Shown here: positions 43,826-52,583 of the stretch, piece after piece
Layout of the letters: the number at the start of each line of letters is the position of its first letter
Numbering within the stretch: position 1 is the first letter of the stretch
Notes under the pieces: model-generated
Database searches by the model: none
Told to the model about the DNA's origin: nothing
Seen by the model: the letters and a program-made list of their open reading frames with translations, nothing else
Position numbers and translations under genes: made by a program
Assembly: GCA_913043025.1 (NCBI GenBank)
Contig: CAJWLM010000002.1
Location: 1-64,000, forward strand
DNA length: 64,000 bases
Direction of reading: 5' to 3'
DNA from: an uncultured Rhodospirillaceae bacterium
GTDB lineage: Bacteria; Pseudomonadota; Alphaproteobacteria; UBA8366

Positions 43826-44599
43826 ATGGGGGAATATTCTACTGTCGCACGTGAAGGTCATATTTTAACTGTCACAGTTAATCGTCCGGAACGTATGAAC
43901 GCACTGCATTCCATGGCACATTTTGAAATGGCTGAGATATTTGATGAATTCGAAGCGGATGATGATCTTTGGATTGCCATCCTAACGGGTGCCGGAGAAC
44001 GTGCATTTAGCGCGGGTAACGATTTAAAATTCCAAGCTGAAGGCGGCAGACGCGACAAACCCGATAGTGGATTCGGCGGTATGGTAAAGCGTTTCAATCG
44101 TAACAAGCCAATTATTGCGGCAGTAAATGGAGTTGCGATGGGTGGTGGCTTTGAGCTTGCACTCGCTTGCGACATAATAATTGCCGCAGAAAACGCAAAA
44201 TTTGCTCTTCCAGAACCGCGAGTTGGCTTGGCTGCGATGTCAGGCGGGCTACATCGTTTACCTCGTGCTATACCGAGGCACCAAGCTTTGGGAATGATTC
44301 TAACGGGTCGCCATGTGTCCGCCGATGAAGGATATCGTTTGGGTTTTGTAACTGAGGTAGTGGCAGTGGGTGAGGCGCTTAAATCGGCTGAGGCATGGGC
44401 GGCAGAAATTTTAAAATGTTCTCCAGTATCGATCAGAACATCGATGGAAGTTATGCGCCTAGGTTTAGAAAAAGCGTCTATTGCGGAAGCCCTTTCTATT
44501 GAGTACCAAGCTGAGGAGGTTCTGCGGAATAGTGAAGATTATATTGAAGGCCCTAAGGCATTTTCGGAAAAGCGCGCTCCCGATTGGAAAGGGCGGTAA
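43826..44599 (+). CDS. Enoyl-CoA hydratase/isomerase
   Basis: This 257-residue crotonase-fold protein has the oxyanion-hole motifs GAGERAFSAGNDLKF and NGVAMGGGFELALACDI, then AKFALPEPRVGLAAMSGGLH (the usual PExxxG Glu is kept). The C-terminal part ends EGPKAFSEKRAPDWKGR, standard for enoyl-CoA hydratases. It hydrates trans-2-enoyl-CoA or acts on a related thioester. GGGAGAGGC precedes the ATG. It is convergent, by 7 bases, with an acyl-CoA dehydrogenase gene. Confidence 0.9.
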   Translation: MGEYSTVAREGHILTVTVNRPERMNALHSMAHFEMAEIFDEFEADDDLWIAILTGAGERAFSAGNDLKFQAEGGRRDKPDSGFGGMVKRFNRNKPIIAAVNGVAMGGGFELALACDIIIAAENAKFALPEPRVGLAAMSGGLHRLPRAIPRHQALGMILTGRHVSADEGYRLGFVTEVVAVGEALKSAEAWAAEILKCSPVSIRTSMEVMRLGLEKASIAEALSIEYQAEEVLRNSEDYIEGPKAFSEKRAPDWKGR

Positions 44600-44606
44600 A
44601 ACGACT

Positions 44607-45776
44607 TTAAAAAAGCCCCATGCCCGCAACACCGGTTTCTAAATCCATTCTTTCTACAAGTTCCCGGCCAACGAAATTGCGTAGCGTTTCAGTAGTTCCC
44701 CCACCAAGGGTTCCGTAACGTACTCCTCGATAATTGCGTGAAACGGCAAAGTCATCAAGAAAACCGTAACCGCCATGCAATTGAACACCCTCACTGCAAA
44801 CCCTTATCGACATTTCGTTTACATAGATTTTGGCCATTGCAGCTAGCGTTGGATTGGGGAAAGGCTCAGCGGTTGCTGCAGCTCTATACAAAATAGACCT
44901 GCCAGCCTCAATTTCAGTGAGCATGCTTGCTACCTTCCAGCGCATACCTTGAAAGTCACCAATTGAATTACCGAAGGCTTTTCGATCCCTCATGAAGCGA
45001 ATGGATTCCTCAAGAGAGGCTTCCGCCATGCCCAAACAAATTGCCGGATTGAGGCACCTTTGGGTATTAAATGCTCCGAGTAACTTCCTTAACGATCCCT
45101 CACCTAAGCCTAAATTTTCTATGGGCACCTCTACATTTTCAAATCTTACGTCGGCCAAATTTTCGCCACCCATGGTATGATAACAGGCATCAGCAGTCAG
45201 TCCTTTAGTGCCTTTTTCTACAAAAACACAACCGATTCCTTTCGTTCCGGGCGCGTTGTTGACCCGAGTAAAAATTACAAAAAGGTCGGCTTCTTCTGCC
45301 CGACTGATCATAGTTTTTGCGCCATTTAAAACCACTCGATCATTCATTACAGATGCATTGGTTTTCATGCTACCTAGGTCTGTGCCACAATCAGGTTCTG
45401 TCATACAGATAGCTAGGATACATTTTCCTTTGAGCAACTTGGGCAAGTACTTTTCTCGAAGTTCGTCGGAACCATAATGAGAAAGAATCCTGCATTGAGT
45501 GCCAACCTCTCCCAAGACAGCCATTGCAGTGACATAACAGCCTTTAGCAATTTCCTCGAGTACCAGCACTGTGTCGAGGACACTGGCTCCGATGCCGCCA
45601 TATTCCTCCGGTACGGCCATGCCAAGGATCCCAATCTCTGCTAAAGCATCCATATTTTCATATGGGAATTCTCCATCGAGCCACCTTTTAGCGTTGGGTT
45701 CGATTACATTTTTACGAACTCGCTTTACTGTGTCCAACATCATCCGTTGGTCTTCGGTAAGTTCAAATTGCAACAT
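44607..45776 (-). CDS. Acyl-CoA dehydrogenase
   Basis: This 389-residue flavoenzyme has the N-terminal helices LTEDQRMMLDTVKRVRKNV, then AICMTEPDCGTDLGSM (FAD/substrate), LNGAKTMISRAEEADLF, RKAFGNSIGDFQGMRWKVA and LHGGYGFLDDFAVSRNYR. The C-terminal site reads GTLGGGTTETLRNFVGR; the common EGT Glu is replaced by Gly, so the catalytic base may lie elsewhere, as in isovaleryl-type enzymes. Substrate unknown; together with the neighbouring hydratase it could perform two beta-oxidation steps. Confidence 0.9.
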   Translation of the reverse strand: MLQFELTEDQRMMLDTVKRVRKNVIEPNAKRWLDGEFPYENMDALAEIGILGMAVPEEYGGIGASVLDTVLVLEEIAKGCYVTAMAVLGEVGTQCRILSHYGSDELREKYLPKLLKGKCILAICMTEPDCGTDLGSMKTNASVMNDRVVLNGAKTMISRAEEADLFVIFTRVNNAPGTKGIGCVFVEKGTKGLTADACYHTMGGENLADVRFENVEVPIENLGLGEGSLRKLLGAFNTQRCLNPAICLGMAEASLEESIRFMRDRKAFGNSIGDFQGMRWKVASMLTEIEAGRSILYRAAATAEPFPNPTLAAMAKIYVNEMSIRVCSEGVQLHGGYGFLDDFAVSRNYRGVRYGTLGGGTTETLRNFVGRELVERMDLETGVAGMGLF

Positions 45777-45837
45777 GGTAAGCTCCCTGGAAAATAAGAG
45801 AATAATCTAATTAACTAAGCTTTTATCGGATTTTTTT

Positions 45838-47139
45838 TCATAGGCTACAAGTTCTGAATCCAGCCAGCACATCGCGCCGTTCTGGCGTATAAAAATTTCG
45901 GTAACGAGCTGTGATCATTCGACTGCGAGTGGCCCAAGCACCACCACGCAGTACTTTTGTCTCGTAAAATACTGGTTGGGAGTAGTCTTTGTAGGCATCT
46001 GGTGAGAAGCCATCGAAGGGTGTAAAAGTACTTGCGGTCCACTCCCAAACATTTCCTATCATTTGACGGCACCCAAATGCGCTGTCGCTTTTTGGCAGCG
46101 CGCCGACGTCTATCGGGCTCAGAGCGTAGCCATCAAGATTAGCTAGGCTTGCATCGCACGGAGCATCTCCCCAGGGAAATTTTCGTTTTGATTTAGTAAG
46201 CACGTTACCATCTGGGCTGACCTCGCCAAGCGCAGCAGCTTCCCACTCTGCTTCTGAAGGTAAGCGACGTTTAGCCCACAAGCAATATGCATTCGCCTCA
46301 TACCAGTTGACATGGATGATGGGCTGGTTCAGGTGTAGGTCTTTAATCGTGTCAAAGTGACGTACAATCCAGTCGCCTTCGCCGGAACGTTGCCAATAAA
46401 TGGGACACTCTGCTTTCTCAGTTTGGCGCCAATTCCAACCTTCATTACTCCAAAATTCACGTGTAAGATATCCTCCATCAATAACAAATTCCCTGTAATC
46501 TCTGTTTGTTACCGGTGTCTTGCATATGTTAAATGGCTCCAAAAGAACGGGATGCGCCCATTTTTCATTATCAAAAACGAACCGTTCATTTTTTGTTGCG
46601 CCTAATTCGAAATATCCCCCTGGCACCAAACTATCACTGGGAACCATGTCGGCATTTAAAAATGCTTTTGATTTACTAAAAATAGGCTTGGGGTATGCAA
46701 GATTTTGGCGGCTGTAGGTATAAGCTTCGGTGTGCATATCTTCGTGGAACGTAGCAAACTGATAAATATAGCTGTCAATTTCACTAGCGGTACCATGTCC
46801 CAAACGAGAAAGGCACCGGTCGAGAATACATTCTATGTACTCCATGATCTTATTCATCGGCAGAAGTGGCAAATCCCACCTTACTTCGTGAGGAATTTCA
46901 ATTGAATCATAGATATTGTCAAATTCTGCGTTGTATGGGGTGTAACCGTAAAGGTCGCGAAGAATAAATTTTTCATAAAACCAAGCCACGTGCCCGATTT
47001 CCCAACGAAGTGGATTAACAGTCCGAAGTTTAGGCCCCATAAGTTGACTTGCGTCCAAACCCGATATTAATTCGGTGGATCGCTTGTGAGCATCTTGAAT
47101 GATAGTAGAGAGAAAAGAAACGGGAACTGGTTGTGTCAT
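45838..47139 (-). CDS. senA: Selenoneine synthase SenA (EgtB family)
   Basis: This is a 433-residue protein started at the ATG at 47139; a start at 47199 would overlap the divergent gene. The N-terminal DinB-like domain carries the iron ligands: His in WEIGHVAWFYEKF and two in FHEDMHTEAYTYSRQ. The C-terminal formylglycine-generating-enzyme-like domain has CLWAKRRLPSEAEWEAAA, GNVWEWTASTF and LRGGAWATRS, and ends AGFRTCSL. EgtB and SenA share this architecture. Together with the adjacent SenB-type glycosyltransferase and SelD it is best read as SenA, which joins hercynine with a selenosugar. Egt genes egtA/C/D/E are absent here, so hercynine must come from an EgtD encoded elsewhere. Confidence 0.85.
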   Translation of the reverse strand: MTQPVPVSFLSTIIQDAHKRSTELISGLDASQLMGPKLRTVNPLRWEIGHVAWFYEKFILRDLYGYTPYNAEFDNIYDSIEIPHEVRWDLPLLPMNKIMEYIECILDRCLSRLGHGTASEIDSYIYQFATFHEDMHTEAYTYSRQNLAYPKPIFSKSKAFLNADMVPSDSLVPGGYFELGATKNERFVFDNEKWAHPVLLEPFNICKTPVTNRDYREFVIDGGYLTREFWSNEGWNWRQTEKAECPIYWQRSGEGDWIVRHFDTIKDLHLNQPIIHVNWYEANAYCLWAKRRLPSEAEWEAAALGEVSPDGNVLTKSKRKFPWGDAPCDASLANLDGYALSPIDVGALPKSDSAFGCRQMIGNVWEWTASTFTPFDGFSPDAYKDYSQPVFYETKVLRGGAWATRSRMITARYRNFYTPERRDVLAGFRTCSL

Positions 47140-47166
47140 ACTGCAGGCTCTTATTAATATAAGTAT

Positions 47167-48135
47167 ATGAATATTACTCTTATCACACCGGCTGGTCATC
47201 TTGCCAAAAATGGTAATCGAACCACAGCGTTACGTTGGGCAAAAATATTAACTATGCTCGGCCACAAAGTACAAGTTAACACGTCATGGGATAGAAGACC
47301 CGCTGATTTGATGGTTGCAATCCATGCTTGGCGTAGTGCTAAGTCGGCTAGGTTGTTTCGGAAAGAGTTTCCTGAAAGCCCCCTGATCATTCTATTATCA
47401 GGCACCGACATTTACAAATTCCAATATACCCACCCAAAGGTAACTCTGTATTCAATGAAAATCGCTAATGCTTTAGCTTGTTTGCATGATGAGGTGTGTC
47501 ATTCTATACCTTCTCAGTACCGGCATAAATTACATACTATCCACCAGTCAGCATTACCATTAGCCAAAGCCCGCCGGCCATCTAAGCGAAATTTTGACAT
47601 TTGTGTTGTGGGAAATCTTCGTGAAGAGAAAGACCCACTCCGTGCTGCATATGCGGTGCGTAACCTGAACAACACTTCTCGTCTCCGGGTAATTCATCTT
47701 GGTAAAGCACACACGCCCGATTGGGCTACGAAAGCTAGGACTGAGATGGCGCGAAACAATCGCTACCGATGGCGTGGAGAGGTAAAGGCTTGGGAGGTCC
47801 GGCGCGAATTTGCAAAGACACGGTTAATGGTTTTAAGCTCAATAATGGAAGGAGGTGCAAATGTTATCTCCGAAGCAATTGCGGCGGGGGTGCCTGTAAT
47901 AGCATCAAAAATTGAAGGATCGGTTGGGCTTCTCGGGTCAGATTATGCTGGCTATTATGAGGCTGGAAGTACTGAAGATTTGCGCCGCGCACTATTGCGC
48001 GTTGAAAATGAGCCAAAATTTCTTGCCCATTTGTCATACCAGTGTGAAGCTAGAAGGTATCTTTTCACCATTGAAAGGGAGAAAGAGGAATGGTCCTCCC
48101 TTTTGAGTGCTATAAGTCTAAAAAATAAATCTTGA
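47167..48135 (+). CDS. senB: Selenosugar synthase SenB (glycosyltransferase)
   Basis: This 322-residue GT4-like glycosyltransferase matches the family formerly known as TIGR04348. It opens MNITLITPAGHLAKNGNRTT, then has DLMVAIHAWRSAKSARLF, ILLSGTDIYKF, ICVVGNLREEKDPLRAAYAV and the donor-site region SIMEGGANVISEAIAAGVPV. SenB enzymes use UDP-GlcNAc and selenophosphate to make a selenosugar, 1-seleno-N-acetylglucosamine, the selenium donor for SenA. It is divergent from senA with only 27 bases between the starts, so their promoters must overlap coding DNA. It converges on the SelD fusion gene. Confidence 0.88.
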   Translation: MNITLITPAGHLAKNGNRTTALRWAKILTMLGHKVQVNTSWDRRPADLMVAIHAWRSAKSARLFRKEFPESPLIILLSGTDIYKFQYTHPKVTLYSMKIANALACLHDEVCHSIPSQYRHKLHTIHQSALPLAKARRPSKRNFDICVVGNLREEKDPLRAAYAVRNLNNTSRLRVIHLGKAHTPDWATKARTEMARNNRYRWRGEVKAWEVRREFAKTRLMVLSSIMEGGANVISEAIAAGVPVIASKIEGSVGLLGSDYAGYYEAGSTEDLRRALLRVENEPKFLAHLSYQCEARRYLFTIEREKEEWSSLLSAISLKNKS

Positions 48136-48151
48136 TGAGCTTCCACAACGG

Positions 48152-50416
48152 TTATGCTGTTAATGTGATGGGTTCCAAAGTCCCCGTATTCTCGGTCACT
48201 GTTCCAATCACTGATGTCTCACGATAACCGGCTATTTTTAACTCGTCGACACAGGCGCCAGCATTCTCTGCTGGCAAACTCGCTAATAGGCCTCCCGAAG
48301 TTTGAGGGTCGAAGATAATTGGATAAAGGGGTTCCTGAGCGGCCCTGTCCACATTCCTTATAGCGCGTCGGAGACGCACATTCTGAGGTTGAAGAGAGCT
48401 AAAGATTCCATCTTTGATTAAATCAATGGCTCCGTCCAATACGGGAATCTTACCTAACTCAAGAGTTACGTCTACCTGTGAGGGCTTTGCCATTTCGACT
48501 AAATGCCCCAGAAGGCCAAACCCAGTCACATCAGTGCAAGCATTTGTTTTATGCTTGAATAAAATATCAGCGCCTGCCTTGTTAGACTGAAGCATTGATG
48601 ACAGAGCAGCATGCACCCAGTTACCGCGAGCTTTGTGTCGCATATCAGCAGCAAAAAGAGTTCCAGTCCCGACCGGCTTGGTAAGCACTATTTTGTCGCC
48701 AACTTTCATGCCGGCCTTTCGCAGAATGCGATCCTTGTCGATTAGCCCGTTAATAGCAAAGCCAAGCGACATTTCTGCGCCCTCGCTAGTGTGTCCACCA
48801 ACTAGCGCGGTGCCGGTTTCCTGCAAAACCTTCATGGCTCCAGCCATCAGCTGTTTTAAATCATCTTCAACCTTATCCTCAAGTCCAAAGGGCAGAGTGA
48901 CTATCGAAAGTGCAGTCTGCGGTTCTCCACCCATAGCGAAAATATCTCCCATTGAGTGATTGGCAGCAATCTGGCCAAAGACATAAGGATCATCTATGAA
49001 TGCACGGAACGCATCTACTGTATGTACCATTACTTTATTTCTCGGCACCTCTACCACGGCGGCATCATCTGGCTCGTGAAGGCCAACTAATACATCAGAG
49101 CGTTCCACGGGGTTTAGTTGTTGAAGTGCTCGTTCTAAAACCGTAGCTCCAACCTTGGCACCGCAGCCACCGCAGCGCATAGCTATAGCCGAAATTTCTT
49201 TTATTACATTTTGATCAGCTAATCCCTTTGACACATTTGGAGATTTTTCTTCGTCCATATCACGAAGTTCATTAAACTTTTTTACAAACCGTCGATCAAT
49301 CCAATTTTTCCAATGCCAAATTAACTTGCCTTCGGCAGCCCAATTTGATCGTGAGGCAACCGCATATTTATCTCCGGTGGTAATGAGGCTTAGAAATTGA
49401 TGCTGAGGGTTATAAGGTTTTAGAGGTTTTCCGAGAAGTGCGCGCTTGAGATTTCTAGTAAGTGGGGGTCCTTGTCTTACTGCAAATACGCCTGATTTAG
49501 GACGAGGGTGATTTACCACATCGGCAATATCCCCAACTGCGAATATGCCGGGATGAGAAATTGACTCCAGTGTGTCATGGACTTTTACAAAGCCTTTAGG
49601 AGAAACCGCTAAGCCACTCTCTTTCAACCAATTTTGGGCGCTCGCCATAGTGACCCAAAGAATCTCTTCCAGCTCATGAGTAGTGCCGTTACTGCATGTG
49701 ATGATATTCGGCTCGACTTCTACTATTTTATGATCTGCATGAAGGATGATCCCACGCTCGGTTAAAATACGTCGGTATTTTTCTCTGACTTTACTATTAT
49801 GAGTGGGCAAAATATCATTTGCAGTAAACAAGTGAAATTCTACATCGTGCATCTGGTCTTTCTGTGCACGCAGAAGCTGTTTCAATCGGAATTGAATTGC
49901 CAGTGCGATTTCTACACCTCCGGCGCCACCCCCGACTATGCCTACTCTGGTTTTGCTGCATGCTGCTAACACACGTTCGCGAATCTGATTCCAATGGTCA
50001 ACAAACCCGTTGATTGGTTTGACTGGCATGACATTATTTTCAGCTCCCAAAACGGACGTAGTGTTGGGAGCTGAGCCGATATTGATTGAAAGAAGGTCGT
50101 ACTTTACAGGCGGGCGGTCTTTACAAAAAATTTGGTTTGATTTGGGATCAACCATCGTTACTTCGTTGCAGAAGAATCTCGCTTTTGCAAAGCGTGCTAA
50201 GGGAGCTAGGTCTATGTGAGACTCATCAAATGAGTAATGCCCCGCTATAAAGCCCGGGAGCATACTTGAGTATGGCGCCTGCAAGTCACGGCAAATCAAA
50301 GTTAGGCGAACGCCCGGAATGGGCTTCATCCCAAATTTTTTAAGGACCGTGATGTGACTGTGACCGCCACCAATTAGGACAAGATCTTTGAGTATTGGGG
50401 TTTCAGCACTTTCCAT
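48152..50416 (-). CDS. selD: Flavoprotein-SelD fusion, selenide water dikinase (SenC role)
   Basis: This 754-residue two-domain protein has an NDH-2-like FAD/NAD(P) flavoprotein at residues 1 to about 375 (LVLIGGGHSHITVLKKFG, VGIVGGGAGGVEIALAI, GIFAVGDIADVVNHPRPK). Selenophosphate synthetase follows from about 395, with the catalytic Cys and Lys in MRCGGCGAKVGATVLE. Further SelD motifs are TVDAFRAFIDDPYVFGQIAA, NHSMGDIFAMGG, LVGGHTSEGAEMSLGFAING and TDVTGFGLLGHL. SelD makes selenophosphate from selenide and ATP. The flavoprotein arm (the TIGR03169-type N-terminal extension) may reduce a selenium species for it. It is last in the transporter operon (2-base gap) and supplies SenB. No selA, selB or mnmH is in the window. 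Confidence 0.92.
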   Translation of the reverse strand: MESAETPILKDLVLIGGGHSHITVLKKFGMKPIPGVRLTLICRDLQAPYSSMLPGFIAGHYSFDESHIDLAPLARFAKARFFCNEVTMVDPKSNQIFCKDRPPVKYDLLSINIGSAPNTTSVLGAENNVMPVKPINGFVDHWNQIRERVLAACSKTRVGIVGGGAGGVEIALAIQFRLKQLLRAQKDQMHDVEFHLFTANDILPTHNSKVREKYRRILTERGIILHADHKIVEVEPNIITCSNGTTHELEEILWVTMASAQNWLKESGLAVSPKGFVKVHDTLESISHPGIFAVGDIADVVNHPRPKSGVFAVRQGPPLTRNLKRALLGKPLKPYNPQHQFLSLITTGDKYAVASRSNWAAEGKLIWHWKNWIDRRFVKKFNELRDMDEEKSPNVSKGLADQNVIKEISAIAMRCGGCGAKVGATVLERALQQLNPVERSDVLVGLHEPDDAAVVEVPRNKVMVHTVDAFRAFIDDPYVFGQIAANHSMGDIFAMGGEPQTALSIVTLPFGLEDKVEDDLKQLMAGAMKVLQETGTALVGGHTSEGAEMSLGFAINGLIDKDRILRKAGMKVGDKIVLTKPVGTGTLFAADMRHKARGNWVHAALSSMLQSNKAGADILFKHKTNACTDVTGFGLLGHLVEMAKPSQVDVTLELGKIPVLDGAIDLIKDGIFSSLQPQNVRLRRAIRNVDRAAQEPLYPIIFDPQTSGGLLASLPAENAGACVDELKIAGYRETSVIGTVTENTGTLEPITLTA

Positions 50417-50418
50417 GA

Positions 50419-51942
50419 TTAATGAGTATCCAATGAGGTTTGTAAACGTAATCTACTGCGGATCGACCGCGACAGAATATCAATAAATATATTTAATAGG
50501 GCAGTTATAATAATTAACACGATAGCACGGTCGAAGCGAATGTCTGCAAAGGCGGAGTCAACGAAAAACCCAAGTGTTTTCACTCCCAGTATTCCAAGGA
50601 TTGCTGTTTCACGAAAAATGACTTCCCAGCGGTAAAATAAAAAAGCTAAAAACTGCGGGTAAATTCGAGGAAGTGTTTCATACGAATAGAGATTTATGCC
50701 TTTGGAGCGGTCGGGCCGCAGCCGAAGGTGATTGCTAAAGTTACCGATGAGATGCCCAATTATCGCAGCATTGTGGAAAGAGAGGGCTACGACGGCAGGG
50801 AACATAGACGGTCCTAATAACTGTAACAAGACGAATGCGATTACATATTCTGGTGTCGAACGGATAACGACTAAAATAGTGTGTCCCGCTAGCCGACTTT
50901 TTGGGCCAAAAAAGAGTGATGAAATGAGCGGGAAGAACAGTAATGATAAGATCCCTGTTGCCGCCAAAGCTATCATCGTCAGCACAATTGTGTTGAGTAT
51001 CCCAGGCAATGCTTCATTAAGAATAAGAGTCTGAAACCAAAACCAAGTTTCAAGCATAATCGGTATTGTTATGGTTTCTACATTCCGAATAGGAGTTGGC
51101 ATGATGTCATGTGCAAAAAAACGCCAAGCGTTTGACCATGTCATCGCGCCGCTCTCTGGTAATACAACGCACGCCGCTATTAAAAGCACTGGAATTGTTT
51201 CTCGCCTCATCCACTTCCGCACTGTCGAAATTAGAACATAAAAAACGATCAGGAGTGCTGATAGGTCAGAATAGAGACCTTCTTTGTAGGCAGTTTCTAA
51301 ATAAAACCCCAGCGTAGGAAGGCCAACAAACCCTAGCACAGCACTCGAACGAAGGCCGCACTCTAGTCGATAGAAAGAATATGTTTTCACGTTTGACCAG
51401 ACACCTGGTAATTTAGCATAAAAAAACAATGAGACAATTGATGTGCCATTGGGAATAGCTTGCATAGGGGCTGGGTCAGCCTCTTCTAAAAGCTCAGCGT
51501 AAACCTTCGCACATATACCGCTGTAAGGGATTGCAATAGCAAGTACACCCGTCAATGCAGTAAGCCCGAAAATTTGCAGGAAGATTAATGCCCAGAATAA
51601 TTCGTGCACAGCACGAACAAAGGCACAAGCGACCCGCACTGCACGGTAATGAAAAATGACCGCAAGCAAAAAACCTGTAAAATTTGCTAGCGCTACACCT
51701 AGAATGGCAAATGCTAACGTCATCATTAAGGCCTCAAATATTTGCTTCCATTTGGCGAAGTTTGGTTGGATCAAACCCATGCCCAGTCTTTTCATTTCTG
51801 GCCATGGATCTTGAGTGGTTATCTCGATATCGGCAACGAGAAGGCAGCCAAACGCCACCAAAAGAAACCAAAGGCTGGTTCGCACTAGCGGAGATTTTGG
51901 AATTAGGGGTGTTGACACATCAATTGCCGTAAAGTTCAGCAA
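50419..51942 (-). CDS. ABC transporter permease, two fused PhnE-like halves
   Basis: This 507-residue integral membrane protein is built from two tandem PhnE-type permease units. Unit one covers about residues 65-240 (LGVALANFTGFLLAVIFH, AVLGFVGLPTLGFYLETAY). Unit two covers about 310-495 (AATGILSLLFFPLI, AILGILGVKTLGFFVDSAF). Each unit carries a helix ending in an EAA-like loop. Most PhnE proteins are single units that dimerise, so here one chain makes the whole channel. It overlaps the ATPase gene by 23 bases and abuts the SelD fusion gene. The cargo is probably a selenium oxyanion rather than phosphonate. Confidence 0.85.
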   Translation of the reverse strand: MLNFTAIDVSTPLIPKSPLVRTSLWFLLVAFGCLLVADIEITTQDPWPEMKRLGMGLIQPNFAKWKQIFEALMMTLAFAILGVALANFTGFLLAVIFHYRAVRVACAFVRAVHELFWALIFLQIFGLTALTGVLAIAIPYSGICAKVYAELLEEADPAPMQAIPNGTSIVSLFFYAKLPGVWSNVKTYSFYRLECGLRSSAVLGFVGLPTLGFYLETAYKEGLYSDLSALLIVFYVLISTVRKWMRRETIPVLLIAACVVLPESGAMTWSNAWRFFAHDIMPTPIRNVETITIPIMLETWFWFQTLILNEALPGILNTIVLTMIALAATGILSLLFFPLISSLFFGPKSRLAGHTILVVIRSTPEYVIAFVLLQLLGPSMFPAVVALSFHNAAIIGHLIGNFSNHLRLRPDRSKGINLYSYETLPRIYPQFLAFLFYRWEVIFRETAILGILGVKTLGFFVDSAFADIRFDRAIVLIIITALLNIFIDILSRSIRSRLRLQTSLDTH

Positions 51943-52576
51943 GGTCTGAGGAACTCATACCGTCTGATTGGCGATCTAGGATGATTTTACCGGACGAGAG
52001 CCCAATGATCCTGCTGCAGAAACTTAATGCAAGCTGCACGTCGTGCATAGCTAGCACAACTGTTTCATGATTAGTGGTAATAGTTTCCATCACGTTTCGT
52101 GCCTGGTGTTCATCGACTGCAGAAACTGGTTCATCTCCAAGAAATATATTACAACCCTGATACAATGCTCTGGCTATACCCGCACGTTGCTGTTGACCTC
52201 CTGACAATTCTCCGACGGGAGAATTAATTTTGTCAGTAAGCTCCAGTTGTTTGAGGACTTTGAGCACAGCATTTCGTTCATTAGACAAAGGGCGTATAAG
52301 GTTAGTCAGATTGTAAAGAGTTGAGTTCTGATGGAGTCTTCCGATGAATGTGTTATGGAAAACAGAGAGATTAGGTACTAATCCGAGGTTCTGGGGTAAA
52401 AACGCACATTCCTCAACCTGAGTATCATAAAGTAAGCGAAGCAGTGTCGATTTTCCGGCACCGCTTCGACCTACCAATGCAATTTTCTCGCCTTGTTCGA
52501 CTTCCAGCGAGACTTTATCGAGAACTCGCTTACCCTTATATGAGGCACAAGCCTTATTAAGTTTGAACAACACCAC
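51920..52576 (-). CDS. ABC transporter ATPase, PhnC-like
   Basis: This is a 218-residue ATPase from a GTG start. Walker A is GRSGAGKST (near 35-43), the Q-loop lies in CAFLPQNLGLVPNL, the signature is LSGGQQQRAGIARALYQ, Walker B/Glu is NIFLGDEPVSAVDE and the switch His is in LAMHDVQLALS. It resembles PhnC ATPases in the LVPNLSVFHN segment and length. It powers the fused permease. It follows the binding-protein gene by seven bases. Confidence 0.9.
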   Translation of the reverse strand: MVLFKLNKACASYKGKRVLDKVSLEVEQGEKIALVGRSGAGKSTLLRLLYDTQVEECAFLPQNLGLVPNLSVFHNTFIGRLHQNSTLYNLTNLIRPLSNERNAVLKVLKQLELTDKINSPVGELSGGQQQRAGIARALYQGCNIFLGDEPVSAVDEHQARNVMETITTNHETVVLAMHDVQLALSFCSRIIGLSSGKIILDRQSDGMSSSDLAELYGN

Positions 52577-52583
52577 AGTTGCA

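Noticed and set aside
45838..47139. Ergothioneine EgtB
   Set aside because: Fold and motifs fit EgtB too, but the neighbours are SenB and SelD and no egtA, egtC, egtD or egtE is present, so SenA is preferred.
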